Source: Leifsonia sp. ZF2019 (GTDB lineage Bacteria; Actinomycetota; Actinomycetes; Actinomycetales; Microbacteriaceae). Taken from it: 64,000 nucleotides of DNA. Positions 8,165-17,187 of the stretch are shown piece by piece; within the stretch, counting starts at the first letter, position 1, and each line of letters opens with the position of its first letter. The stretch spans positions 3,596,001-3,660,000 of the forward strand of contig NZ_CP065037.1 of the NCBI RefSeq assembly GCF_019924635.1. Direction: 5' to 3'. The notes below the pieces were generated by a model, which saw only the letters and a list, made by a program, of their open reading frames with translations, had not been told where the DNA came from and did not search any database. A program made the translations under genes and the position numbers.

Positions 8165-9543
8165 CGGCGGGCGAGGACGCCGCCGATCCCGAGCTCTGGG
8201 AGGCGGCCCCCTGCGGCCTGCTCACGGCCGACGGCGACGGGCGCATCACCCGCGTCAACACGACCCTCGCCTCCTGGATCGGCCGACCGGCCGCCGAACT
8301 CGTCGGAACGCCGTTCGTGGAGCTTCTCGACCCCGGCAGCCGGATCTTCTATGAGACCCGCCAGCTGCCGACACTGCGGCTCGACGGTGCCGTGCACGAG
8401 GTCGCGCTGACCGTGATCGCCTCGGACGGCGCCCGCATCCCGGGCCTGATGAACGCCACCGCGGTCGCCGGGCCGGACGGCTCGGCGGAGCGCATCGACA
8501 TCGCCCTGTTCGACGTCACCCGCCGCGAGGACTGGGAGCGTCAGCTGCTCTCCGCGCGGCGCTCGGCCGAGGAGTCGGAGGCGCGCGCACGAGTGCTGCA
8601 GGAGGCCTCGGCCGCCTTCGTCACTAGCGACACGGAGGCGGCACTGGCCGAGACCCTCGCCGAGAGCGCGCGCAGCGCCTTCGCTGCGACAGGCGCCGCC
8701 GTCCACATGGCGACGGGTGCGGGTTTCGTGCTCACCGGCGGCGCAGAACCCGCCGACCTCCGCACACTCCTGGACGAGCGGGCCCGCGCGGACCGCATCC
8801 TCGTCCTCCGCGTCGATGAGGAGCAGGACCGGTCTCTCGCCGAGGCGCTGGAAGAGGCGCGGGTCGCCGAGCTCACGGTCACCCCCCTGGTCGAGGGCGA
8901 CTCCGTGATCGGCGCCGTCACCTGCTTCTACGGCCGCGCCCGCGGCGTCGACGCCCTGGAGACCGGCCTGCACGAGGCGCTCGCCCGCCAGGCCGCCCAG
9001 GTGCTCCGCCGCATCCGCTTGCAGGCGCAGCTCGAGGCGTACGCCCTGCACGATCCGCTCACCGGGCTCGACAACCGCGCCGCGCTGCGCTCGTCCCTCG
9101 CCGACGCGCTCGCGAGGGCCGCCGAGGAGCACGCCCCCGTCGCTCTGATCTTCGTCGACCTCGACGGCTTCAAGGCGATCAACGACGACTTCGACCACAC
9201 CGAGGGCGACGCCGTGCTGCGCGAGGTGGCCTCCCGGCTGGGCCGCAGCATCCGTCAGGGCGACAGTGTCGGCCGGTTCGGCGGCGACGAGTTCCTCATC
9301 GTGTGCGAGGGCATCGACGAACCGGTCGCCGAGGCGATCGCCGAGCGCATCCGCGAGGCGATCCGGCGCCCCCTCACCGGCATCGCCGACGAACGCTCCA
9401 TCAGCGCCAGCATCGGCGTCGCCGTCCACCGCCCCGCCGGCCGGGAGCCGCTGTCCACCTCCGACATCGTCCGCTCTGCCGACGAAGCGATGTACGCGGC
9501 GAAGCAGGCCGGCAAGGACCGGGTCAACGTGATCACGGTCTGA
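8161..9543 (+). CDS. PAS-GAF-GGDEF diguanylate cyclase
   Basis: 460-residue soluble protein predicted to make cyclic di-GMP from two GTP. It has a PAS domain at about residues 8-125, a helical linker, a GAF-like domain at about 140-280 and a GGDEF domain from about 295. The active site RFGGDEFLIV is intact, and RQGD lies five residues before GGDEF, the usual inhibitory I-site for product feedback. The start is GTG at 8161, overlapping the hydrolase stop, so both are probably made together. The PAS domain is the likely contact or ligand sensor for the hydrolase, by analogy with RsbP. Confidence 0.9.
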   Translation: MTAGEDAADPELWEAAPCGLLTADGDGRITRVNTTLASWIGRPAAELVGTPFVELLDPGSRIFYETRQLPTLRLDGAVHEVALTVIASDGARIPGLMNATAVAGPDGSAERIDIALFDVTRREDWERQLLSARRSAEESEARARVLQEASAAFVTSDTEAALAETLAESARSAFAATGAAVHMATGAGFVLTGGAEPADLRTLLDERARADRILVLRVDEEQDRSLAEALEEARVAELTVTPLVEGDSVIGAVTCFYGRARGVDALETGLHEALARQAAQVLRRIRLQAQLEAYALHDPLTGLDNRAALRSSLADALARAAEEHAPVALIFVDLDGFKAINDDFDHTEGDAVLREVASRLGRSIRQGDSVGRFGGDEFLIVCEGIDEPVAEAIAERIREAIRRPLTGIADERSISASIGVAVHRPAGREPLSTSDIVRSADEAMYAAKQAGKDRVNVITV

Positions 9544-9555
9544 GCGGGCACACGC

Positions 9556-10206
9556 TCAGACCCACTCGCCCACCCGACGCAGCAGCTCCGCGGGATGGTC
9601 GTACACGCGCGATGCCCCGGCCTCCCGGAGCTCCTCGGCTCCGCTGCCGCCGCACCGCAGCCCGATGGCGCGGATGCCGGCCCGGCCGGCCGCGCGCATG
9701 TCCCACACCGAGTCGCCGACCATGACGGCGTCCTCGGGGGAGGCTCCGACGCGGTCGAGCGCGACGTTCAGGATGCCCGGGTCGGGCTTGGCCTCGTCGA
9801 CGTCGTCGGCGGACGTCGTGGCGGTGACGGCGTCATCGGCGGCGAGGGTGTCTCGGAGGAGCTGGAGCTCGTCGTCCGGGGCGGACGTCGCGAGCACCGT
9901 CGCGAGGCCGCGCTCGCGCAGGGCACGGAGGAGGGCCCCGGCGGCCTCGAAGGCCCGTAGCCGATCGGCCTGCTCTCGGTAGAAGCGGGAGTGCAGCTCG
10001 CTGGCGCGCTCGACCCAGTCGTCGTCGCGCTCGCCGACCAGGCTGTTCAGGAGTCGTTCCGAGTCCTGGCCGATCGCCCGGTGGATGCGCCACGCGTCGA
10101 CCTGGACCCCCGACGCGTCGAAGGCGCGTTGCCAGGCGTCGACGTGCAGGTAGTTGGAGTCGACGAGGGTGCCGTCGACGTCGAACAGGATGGTGGAGGT
10201 CGTCAT
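9556..10206 (-). CDS. HAD-superfamily phosphatase (phosphoglycolate phosphatase-like)
   Basis: 216-residue cytosolic HAD hydrolase. Motif I is FDVDGTLVDS (nucleophile Asp9, acid Asp11), motif II VLATSAP, motif III EAKPDPGILNVAL and motif IV VMVGDSVWDMRAA. An alpha-helical cap follows motif I, as in subfamily IA beta-phosphoglucomutase/phosphoglycolate phosphatases. Substrate cannot be read from the sequence. It converges on the cyclase gene, leaving 12 bases between stops. Confidence 0.85.
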   Translation of the reverse strand: MTTSTILFDVDGTLVDSNYLHVDAWQRAFDASGVQVDAWRIHRAIGQDSERLLNSLVGERDDDWVERASELHSRFYREQADRLRAFEAAGALLRALRERGLATVLATSAPDDELQLLRDTLAADDAVTATTSADDVDEAKPDPGILNVALDRVGASPEDAVMVGDSVWDMRAAGRAGIRAIGLRCGGSGAEELREAGASRVYDHPAELLRRVGEWV

Positions 10207-10260
10207 CCCTCCTGCCTACTCCCGGTTCGGGGCGATGCCAATCCTTCCCGTCCGACCCCC

Positions 10261-10288
10261 TTGACAGACCGGTCCACTCCCGTACGTT
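10261..10288 (+). promoter_or_regulatory. Sigma-A-like promoter with no obvious sense gene
   Basis: TTGACA at 10261-10266 and TACGTT at 10283-10288 are separated by 16 bp, a good match to a housekeeping promoter. It fires rightwards, but only leftward genes lie downstream. Inverted arms CTAATCGG/CCGATTAG follow, between about 10299 and 10356. Confidence 0.35.
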
Positions 10289-10352
10289 GGTGAGTGCACT
10301 AATCGGATGGCAGGCCGGACCGGATGGCCGGGCGGCAGTACTGCGTTCCCGA

Positions 10353-10814
10353 TTAGGGCGGCGGCCCGGGGACGGGGGTCTGACCGGGTCGCCGCCCCGC
10401 ATCCTCGCCGGGAGCGACCGGGGGACGAACGAGACCATGCTGATCGCGCAGCAGCAGGTGCACAGCCGTGCAGGACTCGGATGGGACGCGACGGGCGTGC
10501 TCGGCACCGCCGCCGAGCACGGTCAGCATCGTCCGACACACTTCGTCGGTCGGCGCGACGAAACGCATCCGTTCGGTGTCCAGGCCGGTGACCGCGATCG
10601 TGGAGAGGCGCCACTCGCCGCCCTCGGGATGCCTGAGGGCGGCGTCGACCACACGGAGAGCGACGAACCCGACCGGACCCGGCGCGTCGAGGAGGAGGAG
10701 TTCCGTCGCCGAGCGCGACGGGTCGACGGCGGAGAGGACGGCCCGCAGCCGGGCGAGCTGCGCCGACGACCGCGGGTCGCCGCCGAGCGGGTCGTCGATA
10801 CGAGGGATGCCCAT
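10353..10814 (-). CDS. Hypothetical protein
   Basis: 153-residue protein not recognised. The middle part has normal globular composition (SATELLLLDAPGPVGFVAL, then a Trp-Arg-Leu strand and DTERMRFVAPTDEV), while the last 25 residues are Pro/Gly/Arg-rich. No ribosome site precedes the ATG at 10814, which weakens the call. It lies in the same orientation between the MarR and HAD genes. The overlapping frame on the other strand has the Arg/Asp/Gly bias of an antisense shadow. Confidence 0.5.
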   Translation of the reverse strand: MGIPRIDDPLGGDPRSSAQLARLRAVLSAVDPSRSATELLLLDAPGPVGFVALRVVDAALRHPEGGEWRLSTIAVTGLDTERMRFVAPTDEVCRTMLTVLGGGAEHARRVPSESCTAVHLLLRDQHGLVRPPVAPGEDAGRRPGQTPVPGPPP

Positions 10815-10896
10815 GCAGGAGAGACGGTGAATCCGCCGCCCGGTGACGCGATCGGGTCAGAACCGCGCGATCGGCTCAGAACCGCGCGGGACGGAG

Positions 10897-11370
10897 TCAG
10901 CGAGCCGAGGGCGTTCCGCCGTGGTGGACGACGGCTGCGGCCTCCTCCAGTGCCGGGAGGGCCGCTCGGAGGGCCTCCACCTGGCTCGGGTCGAGGCCTT
11001 CCAGGATGCGGGACACGGCGCGCGCCCGGTCGGAGCGCGCCTCCAGCAGCAGTTCGATGCCGGCGTCGGTGCCCGAGACGAAGAAGGAGCGGCCGTCATC
11101 GGGGTCCGGCGTGCGCTCGACCAGGCCGCGCGCCTCCAGCTCGGACACCAGTCGGGTGACCGTGGGCGCGGCGACGTGCTCGATGCCGGCGACCTCGCTC
11201 GGTCGCAGCGGACCCTTCCGCACGATCGTCGAAAGTGCGGAGAGCTGACCGTGGCTGAGCCCGCCGGTCGCGGACCGGATCCTCCGGTTCAGCCGGCCCA
11301 CGGCGAGCGCGAGCCTCCCGGCCACATCGCCGCCGTCGGGCTGGGGCGTCGCGTCACGCTCGGGCTGCAC
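10897..11370 (-). CDS. MarR-family transcriptional regulator
   Basis: 157-residue winged-helix regulator. The DNA-binding part reads [20 protein letters not shown] followed by the wing [13 protein letters not shown], flanked by dimerisation helices. The GTG at 11370 lies inside the end of the exporter gene (17-bp overlap), so the two are one operon, and the exporter is the probable target of regulation. A palindrome at 13117-13142 upstream of the exporter is the likely binding site. Confidence 0.85.
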   Translation of the reverse strand: MQPERDATPQPDGGDVAGRLALAVGRLNRRIRSATGGLSHGQLSALSTIVRKGPLRPSEVAGIEHVAAPTVTRLVSELEARGLVERTPDPDDGRSFFVSGTDAGIELLLEARSDRARAVSRILEGLDPSQVEALRAALPALEEAAAVVHHGGTPSAR

Positions 11371-13096
11371 CTACGTCCTCGCCTTCGTCGCTGGTGGACC
11401 GCTCGGCCGCGGCCCCCTCCCCATGAACATACTTGGCGCCGCCCGCGAACGAGGCGATTGCGCCGATGATGCTCATGATGGCCGCGGCGAGGAACACGAT
11501 GACGAGGCCGTCGTGGAACGGGCCGGAGATCAGCTGGGGGAAGAATTCCTTGCCCGTCAGGGTCGCCGCATCGACGTGCGGGCTGGTCAGCAGACCCGTC
11601 GGCTCCAGGAGGCTCTGGATGGGGTTGTAGCCGAGGAAGGCGGCGAACAGGCTGCCGACCGGCGGGGTGTTGCCGATCTGGGCGGCGACGGTCTGCGGAA
11701 CCCCGTGGGTGGTGAGCCCCTGGGTGAGCGCGGTCGGGAGCGCGACCGAGAGGCCTGCGATCATCAGCGAGAAGAAGATGCCGATGGAGAGCGAGCTGCC
11801 CGCGTTGAGGGCGACGCCGGCCATGCCCGAGGCGGCCCCGCGTTCGTTCGGCGGCACGCTGTTCATGATCGCGGTGCGGTTGGGCGACGAGAAGAGGCCG
11901 GAGCCGATGCCGTTGAGACCGGTCAGGAGCGCGAACTGCCAGTAGTCGAAGTTCACCGGGATGAGCAGGAGGCCGATGAACGTGGCCGCGACCAGCACGA
12001 GGCCGACGGTGGCGAAGGCACGGGACCCGAACCGGTCGGAGAGAGCCCCGGAGATCGGTCCGGCGATGAGGAAGCCGATCGTGATCGGCAGCATGTAGAT
12101 GCCGGCCCAGAGCGGCGTCGACTCGTAGCTGTAGCCGTGCAGCGGAAGCCAGATGCCCTGCAGCCAGATGATCAGCATGAACTGGAGGCCGCCCCTCCCG
12201 ATCGCCGCCAGGAACCCGGCGAAGATGCCCGCGGAGAACGGTCTGATCCGGAACAGCCGCATGTCGAACATCGGCGCCGGCACCTTCAGCTCGACGAAGA
12301 CGAACGCGACGAGCAGCAGGATGCCGCCGACGATCGAGCCGAGCACCCACGGGTTGCCCCAGCCCTGGCTGCTGTCACCGTAGGGCTGGATGCCGTAGGT
12401 GATGCCGGTGAGGAGTGCGATCAGGCCGATGCCGAACGTGGCGTTGCCGAGCCAGTCGATGCGTCCCGGGTTCTTCTGCCCCACCTCGTGGAGCGACTTG
12501 ATGGACCAGATCGTGCCGATCACGCCGAACGGCACCGACACGAAGAACACCATCCTCCAGTCGATCTCGGCGAGCACGCCGCCCAGGATGAGGCCGATGA
12601 ACGATCCGGCGATCGCCGCGACCTGGTTGAGTCCGAGCGCGAATCCGCGCTTGTTCGCCGGGAACGCATCCGTCAGGATCGCCGTCGAGTTGGCGAACAG
12701 CATCGCGCCGCCGACGCCCTGCACGAACCGCCACCCGATCAGCCACATCGCGGCCGGCCCGCCGGTGAACGGGTCGAGGCACAGCGCGATGGCCGCGATC
12801 GTGAAGATCACGAAGCCCAGGTTGTAGATGCGCACCCGACCGTACTGGTCACCCATCCGGCCGAACATCACCACGAGTACCGCGGTGACGAGCATGTAGC
12901 CCATCAGCATCCAGAGCAGGTACGAGACGTTGCCCGGCTCGAGCGGGTTCAGCTTGATGCCGGTGAAGATGGCGGGCAGGGAGATGATGACGATCGACGA
13001 GTTGATCGTCGCCATGAGCATGCCGAGCGTGGTGTTCGAGAGCGCCACCCAGCGGTAGTGCGGGTGGTCTTTGGTGAAGATGCCGGTGCGGGCCAC
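11354..13096 (-). CDS. MFS multidrug exporter, DHA2 (14-TM) family
   Basis: 580-residue permease with about 14 membrane segments, predicted to extrude drugs by proton antiport. Motif A is [14 protein letters not shown] after TM2, and motif C-like [18 protein letters not shown] lies in TM5, as in EmrB/QacA proteins. A longer frame begins at 13135, but that ATG falls inside a 26-bp palindrome; GTG at 13096 has a good ribosome site (caggaaac, about 6 bp) and starts [15 protein letters not shown]. It is first in an operon with a MarR regulator. Confidence 0.88.
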   Translation of the reverse strand: MARTGIFTKDHPHYRWVALSNTTLGMLMATINSSIVIISLPAIFTGIKLNPLEPGNVSYLLWMLMGYMLVTAVLVVMFGRMGDQYGRVRIYNLGFVIFTIAAIALCLDPFTGGPAAMWLIGWRFVQGVGGAMLFANSTAILTDAFPANKRGFALGLNQVAAIAGSFIGLILGGVLAEIDWRMVFFVSVPFGVIGTIWSIKSLHEVGQKNPGRIDWLGNATFGIGLIALLTGITYGIQPYGDSSQGWGNPWVLGSIVGGILLLVAFVFVELKVPAPMFDMRLFRIRPFSAGIFAGFLAAIGRGGLQFMLIIWLQGIWLPLHGYSYESTPLWAGIYMLPITIGFLIAGPISGALSDRFGSRAFATVGLVLVAATFIGLLLIPVNFDYWQFALLTGLNGIGSGLFSSPNRTAIMNSVPPNERGAASGMAGVALNAGSSLSIGIFFSLMIAGLSVALPTALTQGLTTHGVPQTVAAQIGNTPPVGSLFAAFLGYNPIQSLLEPTGLLTSPHVDAATLTGKEFFPQLISGPFHDGLVIVFLAAAIMSIIGAIASFAGGAKYVHGEGAAAERSTSDEGEDVGAARA

Positions 13097-13116
13097 GGGA
13101 GTTTCCTGACGAGACG

Positions 13117-13142
13117 ATAGTTGATTTATATGCATTAACTAT
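13117..13142. promoter_or_regulatory. Probable MarR operator upstream of the exporter
   Basis: ATAGTT and AACTAT are the outer arms of a 26-bp imperfect palindrome in an AT-rich island, 21 bp upstream of the exporter GTG. Inner bases also pair in part. AT-rich palindromes overlapping the promoter of a marR-containing operon are the usual autoregulatory sites of this family. Confidence 0.55.
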
Positions 13143-13196
13143 ATAACCGCACACACCCGCCCGCCGCCGCCCCCGCTGCCCCCGCTGCCCCCGCCG

Positions 13197-13255
13197 CCGA
13201 AGTTCACGAAGTGGTCACCATTCCGCCCGAATGAGCGCAACGACGTGAACCTCGG
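13197..13255. repeat. 59-bp nested palindrome family, copy 1
   Basis: One of five 59-bp near-palindromes with the consensus ends CCGAGGTTCACG and CGTGAACCTCGG and an inner CATTC-N5-GAATG centred on base 30. It begins four bases after the stop of the leftward gene that ends at 13260. The left arm is a variant (TTCACGAAGTGG), so pairing is weaker than in copies 2 and 3. Probable terminator or REP-like element. Confidence 0.8.
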
Positions 13256-13259
13256 CGCC

Positions 13260-13751
13260 TCAGGGCGTGGGCGGGGCTTCGGGTTGGGGACTGCCGACCA
13301 CGGCGCCGATGGTCCACGACCGATGGCGCTGGTCCCAGTACATCCACCAGCTGCACGAGTCCGGGCGGGGCACGGTGTAGGCGGGCTGGCCGTCGGCGAC
13401 GACGAGGACCGCCTGCGGTCCGTCGCCCTCACTCAGGTGCGCGGAACGGTCTGCGCGCTGCTGGCCGAGGCACTCGCCCATGATCTCGTCGACGTCCACC
13501 ATCGGCGACCCCGGCACCAGGCGGTCGACGGCCTGCCGGTCACCGGCCTCGAGAGCGCGCAGCAGCGCGGGGACGGCCCGGGCCGCGCTCCCCGACGGCG
13601 GCGCACCCCCGCTCGCGACCACACCGTCGTCGCCCGCGCTGAAGCCGAGGTGGATGATGTAGCCGGCGCCGGCCAGCGCGACCGCGGTGAGTGCGATCGA
13701 GGCGGCGACCGCACGACGGCGCAGGCCGTCCGACCGTGGCGGCCGGCTCAT
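13260..13751 (-). CDS. Membrane-anchored exported hypothetical protein
   Basis: 163-residue protein with a basic N-terminus and one membrane segment or signal anchor (residues about 13-35, AAVASIALTAVALAGAGYII-like), followed by an extracytoplasmic domain. The outer part has two Cys (GECLGQQ and DSCSWWMYW) and ends in a Trp-rich strand plus a Pro-rich tail. This resembles small actinobacterial surface proteins of unknown function. It is divergent from the OYE reductase. Function unknown. Confidence 0.65.
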   Translation of the reverse strand: MSRPPRSDGLRRRAVAASIALTAVALAGAGYIIHLGFSAGDDGVVASGGAPPSGSAARAVPALLRALEAGDRQAVDRLVPGSPMVDVDEIMGECLGQQRADRSAHLSEGDGPQAVLVVADGQPAYTVPRPDSCSWWMYWDQRHRSWTIGAVVGSPQPEAPPTP

Positions 13752-13872
13752 CGACGCATCCCCCTGTCGCGCATACCTGCACCCTAAGCACAGAGGGTGA
13801 AAGCCGGATCATGGTTTCCTGAGACGCGGACACTCGGGAAATACACCCTGCGTCGGTCCGGTTGGTCTCGAG

Positions 13873-14958
13873 GTGAATATCTTCAGCCCCTCCGCCTTCG
13901 GCTCGCTCACCCTCCGCAACCGCCTGGTCATGGCGCCTCTCACGCGCATCCGGGCGGGAGAGGACGGAACGCCGGGCGACCTGCTGGTCACCTACTACGC
14001 GCAGCGGGCCTCCTTCGGCATGATCGTCACCGAGGGGACGTGGCCAGTGCGGGAGGGACGCACCTGGATCGGGCAACCCGGCCTGGAGACCGAGGAGCAC
14101 GTCGCAGGCTGGCGCCGGGTGACGGACGCGGTGCACGCGGCGGGCGGCACGATCGTGACCCAGCTCATGCACGGAGGCCGCGTCTCGCACCCCTCCATCA
14201 CCGGGACCGGGCGGGTGGTCTCGGCCAGCGCCCTTGCCGCGCCGGGGACCATCCGCACGCCGGAGGGCAAGTCCGACCTCCCCGTCGCGCACGCGCTCAG
14301 CGCCGACGAGGTGCGGGACGCCGTCGCCGGGTACGCTACGGCGGCTCGGAACGCCATCCGCGCCGGCTTCGACGGTGTGGAGGTGCACGGGGCCAACGGG
14401 TACCTCGTCCACCAGTTCCTGTCGCCGGCGAGCAACGAGCGCACGGACGACTACGGCAGCAGCCCCGAGAACCGCGCCCGCTTCGCGATCGAGGTCGTGG
14501 CGGCGGTCGCCGACGCCGTCGGGGCCGACCGCGTCGGCATCCGCCTCTCCCCCGAGCACAACATCCAGGGCGCCCTCGAGAGCGACGCCGCGGAGACCGC
14601 TGCCACCTACGCGGCCGTCGCCCGCGGTCTCGCACCGCTCGGCATCGCGTTCGTCGACATCCTGCACGCGGATCCGGCCGGCGAGCTCGTGCAGGGCATC
14701 CGCCGCGAGCTCGGTGCGCCGCTGATCGCGAACACCGGCTTCGGCACGGTGACGAGCCGCGAGGAGGCCGTGCATCTGGTGGAGGCCGGCATCGCGGACG
14801 CGGTGGCGGTCGGCCGGGCGGCCATCGCCAACCCCGACCTCGCCGAGCGGTGGGCCGGGCGCCACGACCTCAACGACCACGACGCCTCGACCTTCTACGT
14901 CGGCGGGGCACGCGGCTACATCGACTACCCGACGCTCGCGGAGTCGGCCACAGCATAG
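13873..14958 (+). CDS. Old Yellow Enzyme family alkene reductase / NADH:flavin oxidoreductase
   Basis: 361-residue FMN-dependent TIM-barrel enzyme that reduces activated C=C bonds with NAD(P)H. It begins NIFSPSAFGSLTLRNRLVMA, the usual FMN-binding opening, then has QLMHGGR, EVHGANGYLVHQFLSP, NERTDDYGSSPENR and VAVGRAAIANPDLAERW, all standard OYE motifs. Where many homologues have HGAH, this one has HGAN, as in several NemA-type reductases. The start is GTG at 13873. It converges on fruA with repeat copy 2 between them. Confidence 0.9.
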   Translation: MNIFSPSAFGSLTLRNRLVMAPLTRIRAGEDGTPGDLLVTYYAQRASFGMIVTEGTWPVREGRTWIGQPGLETEEHVAGWRRVTDAVHAAGGTIVTQLMHGGRVSHPSITGTGRVVSASALAAPGTIRTPEGKSDLPVAHALSADEVRDAVAGYATAARNAIRAGFDGVEVHGANGYLVHQFLSPASNERTDDYGSSPENRARFAIEVVAAVADAVGADRVGIRLSPEHNIQGALESDAAETAATYAAVARGLAPLGIAFVDILHADPAGELVQGIRRELGAPLIANTGFGTVTSREEAVHLVEAGIADAVAVGRAAIANPDLAERWAGRHDLNDHDASTFYVGGARGYIDYPTLAESATA

Positions 14959-14967
14959 CCACGGCCG

Positions 14968-15026
14968 CCGAGGTTCACGTCGTCGTCGTCATTCCGCCGG
15001 AATGGGCGCAACGACGTGAACCTCGG
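14968..15026. repeat. 59-bp nested palindrome family, copy 2
   Basis: Lies between convergent genes (OYE stop at 14958, fruA stop at 15032), nine and five bases from them. Ends CCGAGGTTCACGTCGTCG and CAACGACGTGAACCTCGG pair well and the inner CATTCCGCCGGAATG is a 15-nt palindrome. The position suits a bidirectional terminator, although no U-rich tail follows. Confidence 0.85.
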
Positions 15027-15031
15027 TGGAG

Positions 15032-17155
15032 TCAGACGAGCGCGGGCTCGGCCGACGTGTCGGCGGCGTCCTCGGCGGCGAGCGTCGCGGCGCGTCGCGG
15101 GGCCGCGAAGCGCTTGAGGGCGACGACCACGAGAGCGGTGACGACGGTGCCCGCGGCGAGGGCCAGGAGGAACCCCCAGATCGGGTCGATGGCGAAGAAG
15201 ACGAACACGCCGCCGTGCGGGGCGCGGGACTCGACGCCGAAGGCCATCGCCAGGCCGCCGGCGACCGCGCCGCCGACCAGGTTGGCCGGGATCACGCGCA
15301 GCGGGTCGGCGGCTGCGAAGGGGATGGCTCCCTCCGAGATGAAGGAGGCCCCGAGCAGCCATGCCGCCGCACCGTTCTCCCGCTCCACCTGGGTGAAACC
15401 GCGGCGGTAGAGCACGGTGGAGGCGAGCGCCATGCCGAGCGGCGGGACCATGCCCGCGATCATGACGGCCGCCATGATCTGGAAGCTGGCGTCGGTCTGC
15501 TGCGCCAGTCCCGCGACGGCGAAGGCGTACGCGACCTTATTGATCGGACCGCCGAGGTCGAAGCACATCATCAGGCCGAGGATCACGCCGAGGGCGATCG
15601 CGCCCGCGCCCGTCAGGCTGTTGAGGAAGCCGGTCAGCTGAGTCATGAGCCACGCGATCGGCGCGCCGAGGATCAGGAGCATCAACCCGGAGGCGATGAT
15701 CGAGGCGCCGAGCGGGATGATGACGACCGGCATGAGGCCGCGCAGCCAGCGCGGCACCGCGGGCCGGCCGATGAGCCAAGCGGCGAAGCCGGCGAGGAGG
15801 CCGCCGATCAGGCCGCCGAGGAAGCCCGCGTTCATGAAGACGGCGATCGCGCCCGCGACGAATCCGGGGGCGATGCCGGGGCGGTCGGCGATGGCGAAGG
15901 CGATGTAGCCGGCGAGGGCGGGCACCAGGAAGCCGAGGCTCACGCTGCCGATCTCGAACGCGATGGCGCCCAGGTAGTAGCCGAGGCCCTCGGGCGGCAG
16001 ATTCCAGATGGCGTAGTGCTGCAGCGTGTACACGGCGTTATTCACGCCGTCGGTGCCGTGCGCGAGCGCGATGCCGTAGCCGCCCAGGAAGGGCAGGAAG
16101 CTGATGGCGATGAGGAGGCCACCGCCGGCGACGAACGGGATCATGTAGCTGACGCCGGTGAGCAGGATGCGCTGGATCTTGCGCCCCCACGACGCGTCCT
16201 GCGGCGCCGCGGACGGCGTGGATCCGGAACTCGCCTGGACGCGCGCACCGTTCGGGTCCGCCGCGACCGCGACCGCCTCCGCGATCAGCTCGCGCGGCTT
16301 CTCGATGCCGCTCTTCACGCCGGTGCGCACGACGGGCTTGCCGGCGAACCGGGCCTCCTCGCGCACGTCGACGTCGTTGGCGAAGATCACGGCGTCGGCC
16401 GCGTCGATGACGCTCTGCGGGAGGGCCTGGTAGCCGCTCGAGCCCTGCGGCTCCACGACGAGGTCGATTCCGGCGCTCTTCCCGGCCGCGGTCAGGGCGT
16501 CGGCGGCCATGAAGGTGTGGGCGATGCCGGTGGCGCAGGAGGTGACGGCGACGATGCGCGCGGGGCGGCCGTCGATGAGGAGGCCCGTGGGGGTGGCGGT
16601 GCCGGAGGCCGGGTCCCCGGAGGCTTCCGGGGAGTCGTCGGCGACGTCGGCGACGTCGGCCGCCCGTGCGGGCTCGGCTGCGGACTCGGCGCCGGCCTCG
16701 GATTCACCGATCGCCTCGTCGACGAGGGCGACGACCTCCTCCGCCGACGTCGCCGCGCGCAATCCCGCGGTGAACTCGTCGAGCATGAGGCTCCTGGCGA
16801 GCTTCGAGAGTACGGCGAGGTGGGCTTCCGCCGCATCGGCGGGGGCCGCGATGAGGAAGACGAGGTCGGCCGGTCCGTCGCTCGCCCCGAAGTCGACGCC
16901 CGGCTTCAGCCGCGCGAACGCCAGGGACGGCACGGTCACGGCGACGCTCTTGGCGTGCGGGATGGCGATGCCGCCGGGCAGGCCGGTCTCGTCCTTCTGC
17001 TCGCGCGCCCAGGCGTCCTCGAACAGGGCGTCGGCGTCGGTCGCCCGGCCCTCCGCGACGACGCGGCCGGCGAGCTCGCGGATGACGGCGCTCTTGTCGG
17101 AGCCGACCGCGAGGTCGAGCCCGACGAGCCGGGGAGTGATGGTCTTCGATGACAC
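15032..17155 (-). CDS. fruA: PTS fructose transporter, EIIABC
   Basis: 707-residue phosphotransferase permease that imports fructose and yields fructose 1-phosphate. EIIA (about residues 1-150) has the phospho-His in GIAIPHAKS near residue 67. An Ala/Glu-rich linker follows, then EIIB (about 190-290) with the phospho-Cys in TSCATGIAHTFMAA near residue 204. EIIC (about 320-680) has around nine membrane segments and the conserved MMCFDLGGPINKVAY. It follows fruK and the DeoR regulator in one operon. No HPr or EI gene is in the window. Confidence 0.95.
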   Translation of the reverse strand: MSSKTITPRLVGLDLAVGSDKSAVIRELAGRVVAEGRATDADALFEDAWAREQKDETGLPGGIAIPHAKSVAVTVPSLAFARLKPGVDFGASDGPADLVFLIAAPADAAEAHLAVLSKLARSLMLDEFTAGLRAATSAEEVVALVDEAIGESEAGAESAAEPARAADVADVADDSPEASGDPASGTATPTGLLIDGRPARIVAVTSCATGIAHTFMAADALTAAGKSAGIDLVVEPQGSSGYQALPQSVIDAADAVIFANDVDVREEARFAGKPVVRTGVKSGIEKPRELIAEAVAVAADPNGARVQASSGSTPSAAPQDASWGRKIQRILLTGVSYMIPFVAGGGLLIAISFLPFLGGYGIALAHGTDGVNNAVYTLQHYAIWNLPPEGLGYYLGAIAFEIGSVSLGFLVPALAGYIAFAIADRPGIAPGFVAGAIAVFMNAGFLGGLIGGLLAGFAAWLIGRPAVPRWLRGLMPVVIIPLGASIIASGLMLLILGAPIAWLMTQLTGFLNSLTGAGAIALGVILGLMMCFDLGGPINKVAYAFAVAGLAQQTDASFQIMAAVMIAGMVPPLGMALASTVLYRRGFTQVERENGAAAWLLGASFISEGAIPFAAADPLRVIPANLVGGAVAGGLAMAFGVESRAPHGGVFVFFAIDPIWGFLLALAAGTVVTALVVVALKRFAAPRRAATLAAEDAADTSAEPALV

Positions 17156-17187
17156 GGGTTCCTCCAGGATGGTTCGGATGTCGTGGT

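Noticed and set aside
10287..11159. 290-residue rightward frame after the orphan promoter
   Set aside because: Composition is dominated by Arg, Asp and Gly as in antisense shadows, and it overlaps the clear MarR gene on the other strand.
13160..13200. CCCGCTGCC / CCGCCG low-complexity tract upstream of the exporter as a coding or regulatory repeat
   Set aside because: It is a simple GC-rich tract in an intergenic region with no reading frame or symmetry of note.
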